A stretch of 64,000 nt of DNA from Callipepla californica brunnescens (GCA_023055505.1 JALIRH010000001.1:97929034-97993033); one strand, 5' to 3'. Positions 24,417 through 37,903 are shown, counted from the stretch's first letter. Numbers and translations are program-made. The notes: generated by a model from the sequence alone, not told the origin.

Positions 24417-27400
24417 CAACTGTGTAGTTACTCAGCCTTAAACGGGTCTAGCATACCTAAGCTTGGATAACATGGTAGCTGTTCTGTTGTAGTACAAATC
24501 AGTGGTCACCAAGTCAAGAAATGAAGGATGGAAAAAGAGCCCATACAAGATAATATACTACTTAGAGGGAAATTTTTGAATAAATGCCCTTATATAAGCT
24601 TGTAAGAGTTGATAAATTAAGCAAGTCTTCCTAATAGATGTGGTATAGCATCTTGGGTGAGTAATTAAGTAGAAATATTCTAGTTTAATAGGCAGATTTT
24701 TTGCAGGCATTGAAATTTGGTCATTGTAGTTCATTAATTCTTCTAGTACACTGACTATTTGTCAACATGTCAAACTGGGCTGTAGAAGTATTAGTAAGGC
24801 TTTTTTTTTCTTTTTTAGTGAACGAACACTAAGAGTACTTCTGAGAAGAAGTTATTCAGGCTTGTTTCAGAAATTTATATCTTACTGTATAACTTAGAAG
24901 CTCAGAAGTCCAACTGAAGTAAAGGATAATTCAGTAAAACATATGTTTGGAATGTAGTCCAGGAGCGTAAGATCAGTTAAACAAACTTAGTAACTTGAAA
25001 AAAAAATTGAAGTTCATTAGCATTGCTCTGAACAACTGAGGTCCTCAAGTTTTTTCATCGTCACTGTACTAGCAAGACACAGCAACTATAACCCAGAAAC
25101 TAGTCGTGAAAACCCATGGGACTGCAGCATAAAATAGACAGTGTTTAGAAACAAATGAGTGTTATTCAGATTGAGGCTTTACCATTCAAATGAGGAAACA
25201 GAAGCATGATGATTTGAGCTGTGGTTATTGTGTTAAAGATACTCATGCTTCTATTCAGGGATTTGTCAGTAGGCCTTAACATCAGTAAATTTTCAGAGAA
25301 ACATAAGGAGTGTCATTTTCAAGTTAGTCTATAAATCCCCAAGCTTTGAAAGTAATTCTGCTCACAAAAATGAATAACTATACCTTTTATGGCCTCTAGA
25401 TGAGAGAATTAAAACGACACAGTTTCAGAAATAATTTTGTTACCTAAAAAAAATAAATAAAAAATTCTGTGTTCAAGAGGAAAAAAAACCAACAGTGAAC
25501 TAAGTTCCCAAAGTACTATCTCAAGCAAGTATCACCTGTAGTATATCCTATAAGTATGCCTTTGAATGTGGCATCAGGTGTTTTCTGTGTAAAATCTCGG
25601 CCCCCACCTCAATGGCATTCGGTTGCTTACCATCCCTGAAGCATTTGTTAGACTAAGTTAATGTGAGTATACTTTTAGGAAAAGGATTTCAGACATTGAT
25701 TGCTTATGTATGTTTCAAATGTAAATCTGTGATGTTCTTCAGGATGCTAGAAGATATAAAAAAAACAGTTTTGTGAAAGGAAGGTTTTGGTTTTTTGTTT
25801 TTTTTTTTGTATTTGATTTTTTGTTTATGTTGTTGTTTAGTGTATGCTTTATAAACCTGTAAAAGGTAAGGAAGTTGTTTAGAGCTTTAGTAGTTATTTA
25901 TAGAAATGTCCTTTTCTGGTTTCTGTTTATTAATATTTCTATATTTTAAGTTTGTTTCATTAGAATGCCTCCAGAGCTGACTTATAGGGTATCTTATTCT
26001 TCTCCTGTCTTCCCACCCTCCGAGTTCTTTACCACTAATAATGCTTCAATGTAATAGAGCATTTATTTCTTAACTGTTTTTCTTTAGGTAAATTTATTTA
26101 TTGCCCTTGTGATTATGAAGCTAAATTCTTCATTTTACATTTTGTTAACTGTAAAAGCTACTGTGAAGAATAAATCCATAACTTTAGTGTTCTTAAGGTT
26201 TTCTGTCTAAATCATTATTATTCCAGTGTGGACTGAAGCTACCAAAAAAAAATTCCAGAAGTCAAAGCGGGGGTCTGTAGCAGGTGGTCTGCTATATTGG
26301 AGCTCTTGTTTTCTCACGTGAACGCTGTCGTTCAGTCATAAAATTATTATTCCTTGTTTTTCTCTATCTGCCTTTGTTTTTTCTACTCATACTGTTGCTG
26401 AACTGCCATGATATTGCCCACATAATGAGAGATACCTGTTATTTCTGTGCGGATTTTGTACTGAATAAAAGCTTGTATGGGATGAGGAGAAAGAAAAAAA
26501 GTTGAAAAGTTGTAGCATGTGTATTTCTTTGTATAGATTTACAAGCTACCTAAATACAGAGGTTGCTAGGTACCTTAGTGCAGTGTGGCATGGATTCAAG
26601 TGACAGAGCTGAGACACCAGTGCAGTGGAACTAGTTCTTTAGGGGTTCATGAAGATGGGGGAAATAAAAGGACAATCGCTTTGTGCGCTGTGGTGTTTAT
26701 CCCAAATGTGTTTAGGAGGAATCTAAGTTCATGTTTTAAGACTGCCCGCGCTGTAAAGTGAAAATAAAAAGTAGAAATCCTCTCAATTCAGAGGTCCATA
26801 AAATGTTGAACCTTGTCCAAAAGGCTTAATGTTGCAATAATCGCTGAAATTGTAATGCTCTGTAAATGTAACGGAGTTGTTAAAGGTCATTGCTGACTAC
26901 CAACCCAGTCAGCATGCTGGGGAATAAAAACAGGGTCCTTTAGTTTGGATGTTCTTGTAGTCCTGGGAGAGGACAGAAGCTGAAGCCAAGAAAAAAACTC
27001 AGCTGTAATACAGACATAGGCTTTAGTTATTTCTCATTCTTTTACTTTTTGGATCCAAAGAGATGGTACTCTGAGACGTTATAGTTTGTATCTCACATAT
27101 AGTTGGATCTCTGAGACGTTATAGTTTGTATCTCACATTGAGGCATGCATGGAAAATCAGCTGAAAATCCTACTGTTGTGCACTGCATTTTGCAAAGCGC
27201 TACCTTTATAAAGTAACAACTTCATCAGTGGTGCATCAGTTCATCAGAAAGGTGTTTTGGTGTTCAGATAGGTGCAGAGCTAAGATATGTTGTGAACCCA
27301 TTGCTGTTCAACTCAGTGTGTGATAGGGAGGAGAACAAAGCTGTTATATGTATTGATACCGAAAAGCATGCAAATTTATCACTTATTTTAACATTCTGGG

Positions 27401-28224
27401 AGGATAATGTTATTATGAACAGCATGTGCCTTGCTGGATGCGATAGTGTTTTGTGTGAAGTACAGTCTTGAGTGATAGATTTAATCTTATTACAACAAAG
27501 CTGATAGCATTAACAGCTGAGGACTCTCTTGCACAGCTGAACAGCTAGAGTCAGTGCTGCATTGCAGTGGGTGATGTGCAAGCATAAATAATGACGCTGG
27601 CATCTTTGAATTGATTAACGTCTTGCTGAAGCCATCTAGCCTGGAAAGTTGTTCTTCAGTCCAGCACCAAATAGATCAGAGGCCTGTGTTCAAGCTTTCC
27701 TGGCTAGCTCCCTTTAGAAGTTAGAGGCAGTGCCCACCCTGCTATGCATCTGCTTGTGGTTTGGCCTGGGCTTCTTTTAGAGGCACAGGGTCTCCAGGGG
27801 TCGGTAGGTACTTTGTGTGCTTCCAGCACAAATTGTTCTGGGTTGGCAACCACAAGTGCTATGATGGTATGGTGTGAAGCAATTGTATCATGCCCTGAAA
27901 ATGGACTGTAGGGAGCAAAATGAGTGGTTAAGGGTGAAGAGTAGCAGTTGAGGGTTAGTATTGTGATAGCAGGGTAAAAAACAGTCAAATCTTCTGCCAT
28001 CTTACTGTTATCCCTTGTGAAAGAGCTCTGCAGCAGCAGATTATTGTCTCCGTAATGCCTTGTGTTTGAGGAAGACAACTGGGTACAAATGTGAGAACCA
28101 ACAGGGAACCTGGGGGTGAGTTTGTATGCACTGCATAGCTGAGCAAAGATAAAGACTGAGAGTGGAACTGGAATCGAGGCAGCAAATTGAAAGGCATCAG
28201 CCAGCATTTCCAGACGATTTTGAT
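24417..28224 (+). other. Intron 1 stretch, AT-rich, no recognised gene
   Basis: Mostly AT-rich unique-looking sequence with poly-T tracts near 25795-25810. The only structured element is the tandem duplication at 27069-27138. A long minus-strand frame at about 27704-28504 runs partly through the antisense strand of the neighbouring CR1 and is not taken as a gene. Confidence 0.5.
27069..27138 (+). repeat. Tandem duplication: two identical 30-bp copies, 40-bp period
   Basis: CTCTGAGACGTTATAGTTTG followed by TATCTCACAT occurs at 27069-27098 and again at 27109-27138 with no mismatch, separated by a 10-base spacer. Perfect identity implies a recent local duplication. Confidence 0.95.
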
Positions 28225-28672
28225 GTCTGCTGAAATGTCGTGGCCTCATCTCCAGTACTGCGTGCAGGTTTGGGTGAGCACAGAAGGGTATAAAAGTACT
28301 GGAGAGTGACCAAAGGAAGGTTGCAATGATGGTGAGGCTCCAAAGGGCAAGCATTTCAGGCTGAGGGGAGGCCTCACGGCAGCTGCATGGAGCACATGAA
28401 GCAGAGGGGCAGTGCTGATGAATGCAACAGGGCCTGAGGGAATGGCATGAAGCTATCAGGGTAGGTGTCAGGGAAAGGTTTTTCACCAGAGGGTGGTCAG
28501 CCACTTAGCAGGCTGCCCAGGGCAGTGGCCACAGCTCTGAGCTGCCTGAACTCAAGATACATTTGGACAGCTCACTCAGGCATAGGGTTTGGATTTCAAA
28601 TGGTGCTGTGTGGATCCAAGAGCTGAACTCAGGTATCCTTGTGGATCCCTTCCAACTCTGTATAATCCTATA
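28225..28672 (+). mobile_element. CR1 3' region (sense), about 450 bp, degraded
   Basis: In sense order: CCTCATCTCCAGTACTGCGTGCAGGT, GAGGGGAGGCCTCACGGCAGC, GGAAAGGTTTTTCACCAGAGGGTGGT, GGCTGCCCAGGGCAGTGGCCACAG, and ATCCCTTCCAACTCTGTATAATCCTA at the end. This is the CR1 pol C terminus and 3' UTR with many substitutions, so no open frame remains. Confidence 0.88.
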
Positions 28673-28706
28673 CAAGAGCTTTCCTCTGAGGGTTATCTCT
28701 TCAGAG

Positions 28707-28793
28707 GCTCAGTTCAGGTTACTGAATGAACTAGAAGCAGCTGTAGCCACTCAAGACCAGCAGTATGTGGAACAGATGATTGAATTTGTCATG
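28707..28793 (+). other. Candidate cassette exon, 29 codons, unassigned
   Basis: A pyrimidine-rich acceptor (CTTTCCTCTGAGGGTTATCTCTTCAGAG) and a good donor (ATG|GTAAGG, intron start 28794) bound an open, coding-like segment reading AQFRLLNELEAAVATQDQQY then VEQMIEFVM. It is rich in Q/E/L and suggests a helix. If the second AG is used (start 28707) it is 87 bp and phase 0/0, so inclusion between TBC1D4 exons 1 and 2 would keep the frame; if the first AG is used (28705) it is 89 bp and would shift it. I do not recognise the protein family. It lies 35 bases downstream of a CR1 end. It could be a real alternative exon, an exon of an embedded gene, or chance. Confidence 0.25.
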
Positions 28794-31700
28794 GTAAGGT
28801 TTCTGGGTGCTTGGAGAGAGCCTTAGGTGAAGCTGACTGTTGGAACCAATAAAGCATCTAAATGTAGTTGAGTCCCCACACCAATGTAAGCAGAACAGTT
28901 TTACTGGTGAAGAGGCAGCTTCTTAATAAAGGGAGAGCTCCTATAGAGAACAAATGGGTAATGCTGACACATTTTCCTCAGTATGTGATAAACGTGAGTG
29001 TTTTGGCATCCATTTCTGTGGATCATTTCATTTTATGCATGAAGTAGGACACTGAGAAATGATTCTTTTTTTTTTTGATGCAAAACAGAATGTTTGTGAA
29101 TCTGTATTTGGTTAGCAGAATGCTTATTTAGAAATAGTCAATCCATTTTACTTAGTGTTTGTACCCATTAAGACTAGTTATAACTTATTTCCTGCGTTAA
29201 CGCAAGATATGACAAAAATTCTATGCTCTAAATTACTTTTTTTTTTTGTCTGAAAAGAAGGAAATGCTTATGTTGGTTCATGGCTGAATGCCTATATGTA
29301 GCTTGGGTTTCACTACTTTTGCATTTAATTAATGAGAAAAATCAAAAGTCTGAATTTCAGAGCCAATAGTATCAAATAACGTTTTCGCAGTAGGGCTGTC
29401 AAATTGCCTGCTGATTTCAAATGTCGTGGCTTTAAAAAAAAAGTAATATTTTTCTGCCAGAATGTGTGAAATTTCATGCTGCCGTTTAATATTAATAATG
29501 AAATCACTTCTGTGGCAGACTGCAAAATAAGCCTCTAACAGTGGAGTCACAAACTATCCTTGAGCACAGCTGTGAGATACGCTTGCTGTGAGTGCTGATG
29601 TTCTCTTGTCCAGTGTTGGTTCTCTGATGCTTGTTTTTCATAACCTGTGTGAGAAAACATGTGCATCACTAATCCTGATGTTAAAACAAATGCAAAATAT
29701 TAAGGAGATCTTCAGACTTCTCAAAATAAATTGCTCTTTAATAATTCTGGTACTCATTTTCTGCTGTGGTATCTTGGCATTTCGACTTGCCTGGTTTGTC
29801 AAAGCATGTACAGCAGTGAGGCTTAGTGTGCTGCAGGAGAGTAACAAGGTCAAATCTTGAATTTATGCTGGGGCTTAGAGAGTCTGTTATGCAAATGACT
29901 AGCGTAAAGTATACTTTCCTAATACAGACATATTAGGAAAATTATGTAGTAATGGAGACTGAAGAGAAGAATCCAATAAAATGTGCATTTATATCATTTA
30001 CAAAATACAATTCTTTGTCTGCTTTTCTTTGTTAACTCTTATAAATGACATGAGTTTTCCCATTGCTTATTTCTGCACTTGATCTTACTGGACAGCAAAG
30101 GTGGTTTGTGCCACTCGAGTGGTTAAGACTTCACATCATATATTCACAGACAGCCTTGTTTGACACGTGTTTCAGCACTGTGCCCGGTTGGACACACCAA
30201 ATCTGTGTCTGTTCCATTACCCGCACCAATAGACAAATTTCACTCTTCCATCAGTTTCCACATAAATATGAATAGAAGTATTTCATTCACAGTCTTAAAG
30301 TGTTAAGTGGTTCTGCAGCAAAATTCATGGTAAGGTACTTGTAGAAAAATGCTGGAGGTAATGAGAGAAGGATTATTACTGCAGGAAGAACTGAAATAGT
30401 CTATTAAAAAAACCCAAAAACCTCTGTGTCTCAGCATCATCATGTTTAAAGGGTAATCTTTGCATTCTTCTATGTCAGGTCATACATTTGCCAAGAATCA
30501 GTCGTATTCCCTCCATTTTTTCTAATTCTTTAAAAACTCATTGTGTCTTTCCATTGACTTGTAAGGATTGTATCTCATGAGGCAGGAGACAGAGCTTTCC
30601 TATTTGGTTGTTCTAGTATTTCAGTTTCAAACAGTTCTATGTCTGTTGCTTTGCATTGTTCAGAGTGCCTTAAGCACTGTACATATGGTGCCAAACTTCA
30701 ACGCGCTCCAGTGCTTTTTTTAAACTTTAGAACCAAGGGGGACTGCACGTAGTCACAAATAAATGCTGGAGATGTAAGTCGGCTCTTGTAACACTTAAGT
30801 TTTACAGAATGCCTTGAAGTGAAGAGTTTCAGTCTCTGATTACACTACTTCATTTACAAAGGATGATGAGCCCTTGGTTACCTTAGCTGAAACATATTCT
30901 TCACTTGCACTTCATCTCATGGTCTGTGTTGGCCTTTGAGAAGCAGCTTGTATTTAGTATTTCTCTCCTCAGGTTCTTACATTTTTTGTAATGCTGCAAG
31001 CAGTTAAGTGGATGTATATCACTTACGTAGAGCAATGCTAGCTCATTCCTGCCTTCCCCCTCTCCCACCTTTCCATTGAGGACAACAGAGCTCCAGTGCT
31101 GCACCCTCCCCAGCTGCAGCACCCTCAAGCCTCTGCTCCTGTATAGCGCATCCTGTCCATCTCATCTGTCCATGTCTGCAAGCATGAAGCTTGTAAGACA
31201 CTTCCAGAGCTGTGCAAAAGAGGCCCTCAAGTTGCAGTTCACAGAGGTAAGCTGCAGCTGAGTATCTGCTTAGTAGCTGTTTTTAAAAAGCAAAGCTTTG
31301 AAGTGCTTCAAATAACGCAGTGGTATGTGTACCTTTTGATATAAAGGATGTTTGGTACAAATAGGAGAAAATACTGAAATATTAAGATAAGCAAATTTCG
31401 CTGTTATGAACAATGATTCCCAGGGGGGAGCTGACAGTGATCGAAGTTTACCGAAGCAAAACTGTACTTTGACCCAGTTCATAATGGTTCAATAAACAAA
31501 CATCCTTGATTAAAAAGAAAGTGGGCAAAAGCATACTAGTGGCTTTTGGTGTTACTGCCTGGTTCTGAAGGAGACAAGTAAATTCCAAAGCCTTGGTCTA
31601 CTCATTGCCCTGTGATGAACATCAGTTCAAGTGTGCCTGGGTTTTGTTGTACAGATTTTGCTGTCAGTACCCAAGAAATGGTGGGACCAGCTGTAGCTTT

Positions 31701-32439
31701 TGAAGTGGGTAACCATCTTAACTGTTTTTACTTAAGCTGAGGTTTTTCTTCTTCCTCTGGAAAATGAGGTTAGGATTTTGGTTGAGGGGAGTGGTCCATA
31801 ATGGAGCAGAACTCAGTTCATCTTATGCCAAATACAGACACTTGATATCAATAATCTTTGACTCAAATATTGCTCTTGGGACGTCAATTGTTTCCATTGT
31901 TCTATAACATGGCAGGAAAAACAGTGTTGAGTAATTGTTAGCAGAAAAAGTCTGCAAACACTGGGAGCTGAAACAGCTCTCAGAGCTGTGTAACAAAACC
32001 CCGAAACGTTGGCAGTGTTTTGGACCTGGAAGGGTTTTTTTGTTGGTAAATGTTAGCAGTGGTTTCAGAATGGCACATGTTGTTCTTTTTACCCTGTGTG
32101 CGTGGTACTGCGTTATGCTACACATATAAAATATAATCTTTAAAAGCTGTGGTTTTGCCTCTCTTCACTCCAAAGGCAATAACTTGTAGGGAACACTTAA
32201 CTGATAAATCCTAACACTATGAATTTGAATTGCACCTTAGAATGACTGGCAGTGACAACTTGGGTAATGGATTTCAACTCTGCAATCACATGAAGCTTTT
32301 CTAACATGGAGTAGACATGCTAGGCGGCAGCCCTGTTGTTGGACATTGTAGGGTGAATAAACTAAAAGAATAGTACCAACAAAAACAATAAAGGTGAATG
32401 GTATATTTTGTATGGCTTACCCAGATGGTATACAGACAA
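28794..32439 (+). other. Intron 1 stretch without recognised elements
   Basis: Unique-looking sequence. A pyrimidine-rich run at about 31042-31078 followed by an open segment to a GTAAGC donor at 31246 is exon-like in form only; the translation (ending ...CAKEALKLQFTE) matches no family I know. Confidence 0.45.
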
Positions 32440-32900
32440 TCAGTAAATAAAGGCTCACCTGTTGCTGATGGTTGAGGCTTGCCCAGAACTCCACAGGGGA
32501 GGGATCTCCAACGAGAGATTCTTCCCCAGTGGTGATCAACCCTTAAATGGGGTCTGGAAGAGGTGGAGCCAGACTCTACTCCTTCAGGTCACACAGGTAG
32601 ATTGCCTTCACCTGTGCTCCTGTGGCTGACTCAGTGCTCGCCTCAGGTGATCCATCAGTGGTTCAGGCTGTGATTCAGCAGTTTCCATACAGACGTGCGT
32701 AGGTGGAGCCTAGGATCCTCAGAACTAACAAATTAGTTCAGCACCACCTCGAGTACATCTCCTCTTAAACCCAAGCTCTCGTTCATTGGGCAGCACCACC
32801 TATTGGGAATGCCTTCAGACCATCCCTGAGATGGGCACAGGTCGGAGCACAAGACGTATTCCAGCTCTTGTTCAAACCTGTATGCTTTGCAGGTGCAAGG
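32440..32900. repeat. Interspersed repeat, copy 1, family not identified (possibly LTR-derived)
   Basis: The core at about 32500-32690 shares ordered words with 37697-37903: CAACCCTTAAATGGGGTCT / CAGCCCTTAAATGAGGTCT, GGTCACACAGGTAGATTGCC / GGTCACGCAGGTGAATTGCC, TTCACCTGTGCTCC, and CAGGCTGTGATTCAGCAGTT / CAGGCTGTGACTCAGCAGTT. The flanks to about 32900 look repeat-like too but are not shared with copy 2. No coding frame is evident. Size and composition would fit a degraded LTR, but that is inference. Confidence 0.6.
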
Positions 32901-35900
32901 AAACGTGCTCAGGTGCTGGCTGCTCTTTAGTTACTGTGAGATATCTGCTGGGCTTTGCTTAGAAAGGCTAACATGGCTGATCACAAGCTGCAAAAATGTC
33001 AGTTGCTGAGAAACTGTGCGTTGAAGATTCATGGTCTGATTTCTGTTAGATCATTAAGACACTTAAATGTTTTAAGCCTTTCTTCCATTAAGTCTCTTTG
33101 ATAATATAGTTTGATTCAGAGAGGTGGGATTAGAGCTGGAGTTCTTTATTAGGAATTGATGTACAACAAAATTTCATGTCCAGTATACACAGTATTTTCT
33201 AATGTGATCTTGTGAGCGACTTCAACTTAGTCATTTATTCCATAAGTTTTTTCCCTTCTTTTAAATTGGTTTCGTGCTTCCTTTCAGGTGCCTAGATTCA
33301 TCTGTGGGATATACCCGAGAATTTTAATGGGATCCTCTGAATGGTGACATATTACTCTGTCTTAATTGTGCCAAGTTCTGAGATTTAGGCAAGTTGCTAA
33401 CCTGAATGTTGTCAATAAGTATAGGTGCTGCACCTGCAAGAATAAACTTGTCTTCTCTCAATCTATTTGAAAACGTTTCTGTTTTGGGTGCATTCATCTA
33501 GTTCATGTAACTAGAGGTACTGTGTTAAATACCTTTATCAGCACATCTGTTTGGTGCAGAAGACCTCTGAAGTTTATGCTGATGGTTTTGGAGAGTCTAC
33601 TATACTGAATCACCCTTGACTTGTTTCCATTTTCAAGAACAAAATCCAGGTAGGTAGTTCTGTGCTGCCAGATAGTATCATTGTTGCTGTACCAGTAGCA
33701 GCAATGCTATTCTAGCTGAGCTAGTGGATGGGAGCAAATCATGGCACCTTTTGGAATACTTAAAGGCATAATAGTTGGCTTCTGAGACTGCACTAAATGG
33801 GTTTTCTGTTGTAGATAGTACAGTTGACTGGGTGTGTTCTTAATCTGTTTTACTGGTGGTTTTACGTAGGTGCATGGCAGGAAGAAAAGTGGAGAAGCCT
33901 GCTGAAGTTAGTGCAGGTGATGTTACACTTAATGAAATACTTTGGTAATGATGTTTAGGGGCAAGGAATCAACTACTGCAGCTGAGTTTGTGGGATATTA
34001 ACAGTGCCTTATTTCCCAGGTGATGGCACTGGATGGTGTTTGGATGTTTCCTTCACAACACTGTGGAACTTCATCAAACAGGGTTTCTCCTACAGGTTAC
34101 TTCACTGCTATCACTTGCAAATGACTCTCTCAGACCTTTCTTAGATCATATTTCCCCTACCTCCAAACATTTTTCTGTTGTCAGAAGTCAAATTGCAGAG
34201 GTGATCTTCCCTACAAGCTAATAAAAACAAAGTCTCTTGTATGATTTGAACTCAAATGTAGATTTTTTTTTTTCTTAAGCCCTGACTGATGGAATCAATT
34301 GGAGGAGTTATATTTGGCAAGAATTTGTCTTATGTGAAACTCTTAGGTCTCACTAAAATCTGTCTAAAATGGACAAAAAAAAAAGTCTGTCTAAAAGACA
34401 AAATAAGAAGTCCTGAAGTAATGGAAATAGAATTCTATATAAATGTCACACCTGTAGCAGGGGTGCTAAACTGAAAAAAATTACTCTGGTGTGCAGTAAT
34501 GGCTTCTTTGCAGGCATAACTTCATTGTTTCTCCAAATTTACAGGGTGATATATGTAGGCTAAAGGGAAGGAGTTCATTATACATTGACATTTGTGTAGG
34601 GGCAGTTTTTTCTTCTTTTTTTCTTTTTCCAATTAACCCAACTTAGAATCTAATTACTTGTATAGTAACCTATACAGACTTTCAGAAAATACCATACTTT
34701 TCTTGAAAACGATCTATGCAAGGGAAAGATTTTGATGAAGGTAGTCTACTGAAAAATATCTGTTAAGTGCAATCTTTAGCAGGGTCTTTTTTTGTTGTTT
34801 TTGTTTTTTTCATAATTAGTGTCATGTCCAAATGGTAAACTTTGGATGATAGCAGGACCACCTTCCACGCAACGGGGAGCATATAATCAAGATCAAGATT
34901 TTGAAATAAGTTTGGTTGCTTTTTGTGAGCAAGTGGCATCAAACATGCGTTGACTAATGTCTGAAACATGAGCAAGAATTTCTTGGAAGCTATGGGCTCC
35001 CTGATACGGGGAAGGGATTTTTCCCAGAGCCATCGAAGTATGATGAGTTGTTCCATAAATGTGTGTGAGGTGATACTGTAGCGACTCATTAGAGCTTTGT
35101 GGTGGATTCCCTGAGGATCCCAGCCTTCCTAGACCCTACTTAGCTCAAGCCTCCCTAGCATTTATCCTACTAAACGTAAATTCCGATTGAGAGGGATCCA
35201 GAGCTGATAGCAAGGGGACTGCTCCTTTGGAAATGGCTACTTTTTCTTTAAATCAGCTTCCTCATTAAGAAGGGAACTAGCTCCTAATAACTACATGAAG
35301 GTATGTCAGGGCAAGTAGGGCAGAAGGTTGTTATACCTACTGTAGTATAGATGCATGACCCTCTTTCTATTAGAGTGTGCTTATTATCAGGAACTGAAGT
35401 TGGAAGCCTTTGAAATGCCGCTGCCGGGTGTGTAGAATGCAACAGGAAGAGCTGTGCCTTCTCTGATGTTTGTCCTCTGGCTGATAGCAGTACTATAAAA
35501 GTACTTCTTTGTTAGCAGCTCAAATGGCAGTTGATCATTTAGCCACACTAGATGGTTAACCATCTTCTGGCTAATACTGCAATATAAAGGAAAGATGTGA
35601 AGGTTTTTAATTTTGTTTCCTTTATATATACATAGAAAATTTTTATTGTAATTACATATATGCTAAATTTCATCTTTCCTGGGGAAGAATGCTAAATTCA
35701 GGCTACAAACCAAAATTGAAGTGCATGAATTCTCATAATTAAATAGAAGGGCAGTAAGAAATGCCCCTGTTACCTTCAGGCATTTTTTAATGCTGTAACT
35801 AAGGGGCTTTATGTAGAATGTGCTTTAAAAGGAATGAGTTTCTTAAAAATATGAATCAATTCCAAACTTATATGTGGCAGAAAGGCAAAGGTAATAAAAA

Positions 35901-37696
35901 TAACTAGGAAAGAATTATAATAATCAAGATGAAGATCAAAAAGCTGTTGTCTTCTCATCATCACTTGAGATGAAAAATTGAATTCAGTGGTTGGTTCTGG
36001 TGTGATACTCTGCTCATTTAAAAATAAGTCTTTACAGTGACCTCAGTGGAAGCTAGATTGCTTTTGATTTTTTTTTTTTTAGTTTTATTTTTATTAATAA
36101 ACCAAGTACTGTAGGAAGTAGAAGAAGATAAGCTGAATGCTTTTATCTTCAAAGAGACTTTTGCTTAGCTTGAGGATAGTAACCTTGGGGTTGGTTCATG
36201 TGGATTTTTGCTCTATTGCTGATTCACAGTCCTGAATTTACTTACCCATAGGTGCCCAAAACTGTGCTTAACGGAGAAGTTCAAGTTGCCATTGTATTTT
36301 GGTGACAGCCTAGCAAATTAAGCCTGTGGAATGGTTCTCCATGAGCAAAGGTTGGCATGATGAAAGGCATTCTGATATCTGTGTTCCTCTTGTCTGTACT
36401 GGGAATTCAGATTCTTCAATCAGAAGGACTCCCAGCAGAAAAAAAGATACTGTGGGGGAGGGGAGAGCATGACTGGGTAGAATCAGCTGCAGATTCAAGT
36501 TCCATTTTATTCATCAGATGATTAGTACACATGAATAAATTATGATAACAATATTCCTCACCATCTTTTATTTACCACCCGATAAATTATTAATCTAGTT
36601 TCATTATTACTGGATATTACTCATAATAAGTAGTCATGTCTAAAGCATGAGAAGTCATGTTTTGATTGATAGTGTCAGAACTATTGCCTTTGTGAATTGC
36701 TTTATCAAAAATATGAGACTCAGACCAAGTTTTAAAATATTACATGGCTGTCTTGGATTTGGAGATCTCTGACTAGCCAAATGTGGTGGTGCTCCTATTG
36801 ACCTAAGGAGGAACAGGAAGGGAAGACATCCACTTGCAAAGCCCAGTGGTGACTGTTTGTCACTGCATTGGTGTTTGTGTGAAACTCATTGCCCAGCTTC
36901 TCATGGGATTATAAGGAAAGTCTACATTGGTGCAAGCTAATACTTCTGCCATTTCATGTGGTACGGACTTTCTCATTTTGATCCACTTCTGTGTTTTTTA
37001 AAGAGATAAAAAAGTTGTATTATAGTCTTTCAGATACATCATAAGGTTCTGTTAGGCCTTCGGTATTTCTTAGGAAATGAATGTGGAATCATCTTCATGT
37101 AAAGCATATCTGTGAGGTGTCCTATGTCCTTATCTACTTGCTGGACAAGGAACTGTGTTATGTTAGCTGCAGCTGACATTTGCTCCAAAATTCTACCACA
37201 AATATATGACCAATTTTAAGGCAGTGAAGTAAGTCAAATTCTGTGGGAGACTGGGTGCTGGATGCTTATGAGGCTGGAGAAGACAAGAAGGAACTGATGG
37301 TGCAATCTCAGAAACACGGATTGGATTGAGCTCTTCATGCTACATATACACTGGATAATATAAATTTAATAGAGAGTGAGATATCTGGAATCTCATTATT
37401 TGAGGCATAAACAAACAGAACTTGATGTCTAAAAATGAGCTTGAATATAAATTGAGTGTGACTTGAGAAAACTGGAATTTTTAAGTCATTTTTATGCAGT
37501 TCTGACTCAGTCCTCAAAACTGCTTTGTTGGTGCTTTCAGCTGTTGCCAGACAGAATTTAGTGCTCTCTAGAATTTAGTTCATCTGGAAGTTGCGTGGTC
37601 ATAGTGTTTTCAATTGTTTGGTCTACTGTAAAGGTTGTAAAAGCAAAGAGACCAGCGTGAACAAGGAGGTGTTACAAAAGAAGGAAGATGAACGCA
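32901..37696 (+). other. Intron 1 stretch without recognised elements
   Basis: AT-rich unique-looking sequence with poly-T and poly-A tracts (for example at about 34262-34273). An unassigned minus-strand frame at 34763-35089 is noted but not supported as a gene. Confidence 0.5.
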
Positions 37697-37903
37697 CATC
37701 CATCTCTGAAGATCTAGGTTCGCAGGGAAGGAACTCCAAAAGGAGGGAAGAGTTCCTTCCTCAGTGGCAGTCAGCCCTTAAATGAGGTCTAAGCCCTTCT
37801 GGTCACGCAGGTGAATTGCCTTCACCTGTGCTCCCAGCTCTGACCAGTTCTTGCCTTCAGGAGCTTGTTCAGTGGTACAGGCTGTGACTCAGCAGTTCCT
37901 CAG
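37697..37903. repeat. Interspersed repeat, copy 2, family not identified
   Basis: Same ordered words and same orientation as the 32500-32690 core, about 5.2 kb apart. It is shorter, with independent small indels, so it looks like a separate insertion of one family rather than a recent local duplication. Confidence 0.6.

Noticed and set aside
27704..28504. 266-codon minus-strand open frame
   Set aside because: About a third runs antisense through the CR1 at 28225-28672; the rest has no recognisable domain and no splice or promoter context.
31079..31245. Pyrimidine tract, open segment and GTAAGC donor resembling an exon
   Set aside because: Two frames are partly open, phase does not match TBC1D4, and the translation has no recognisable family.
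34763..35089. 108-codon minus-strand open frame with fairly protein-like composition
   Set aside because: I considered a transposase remnant, but no catalytic motif or terminal repeat was found and no family was recognised; left as unsupported.
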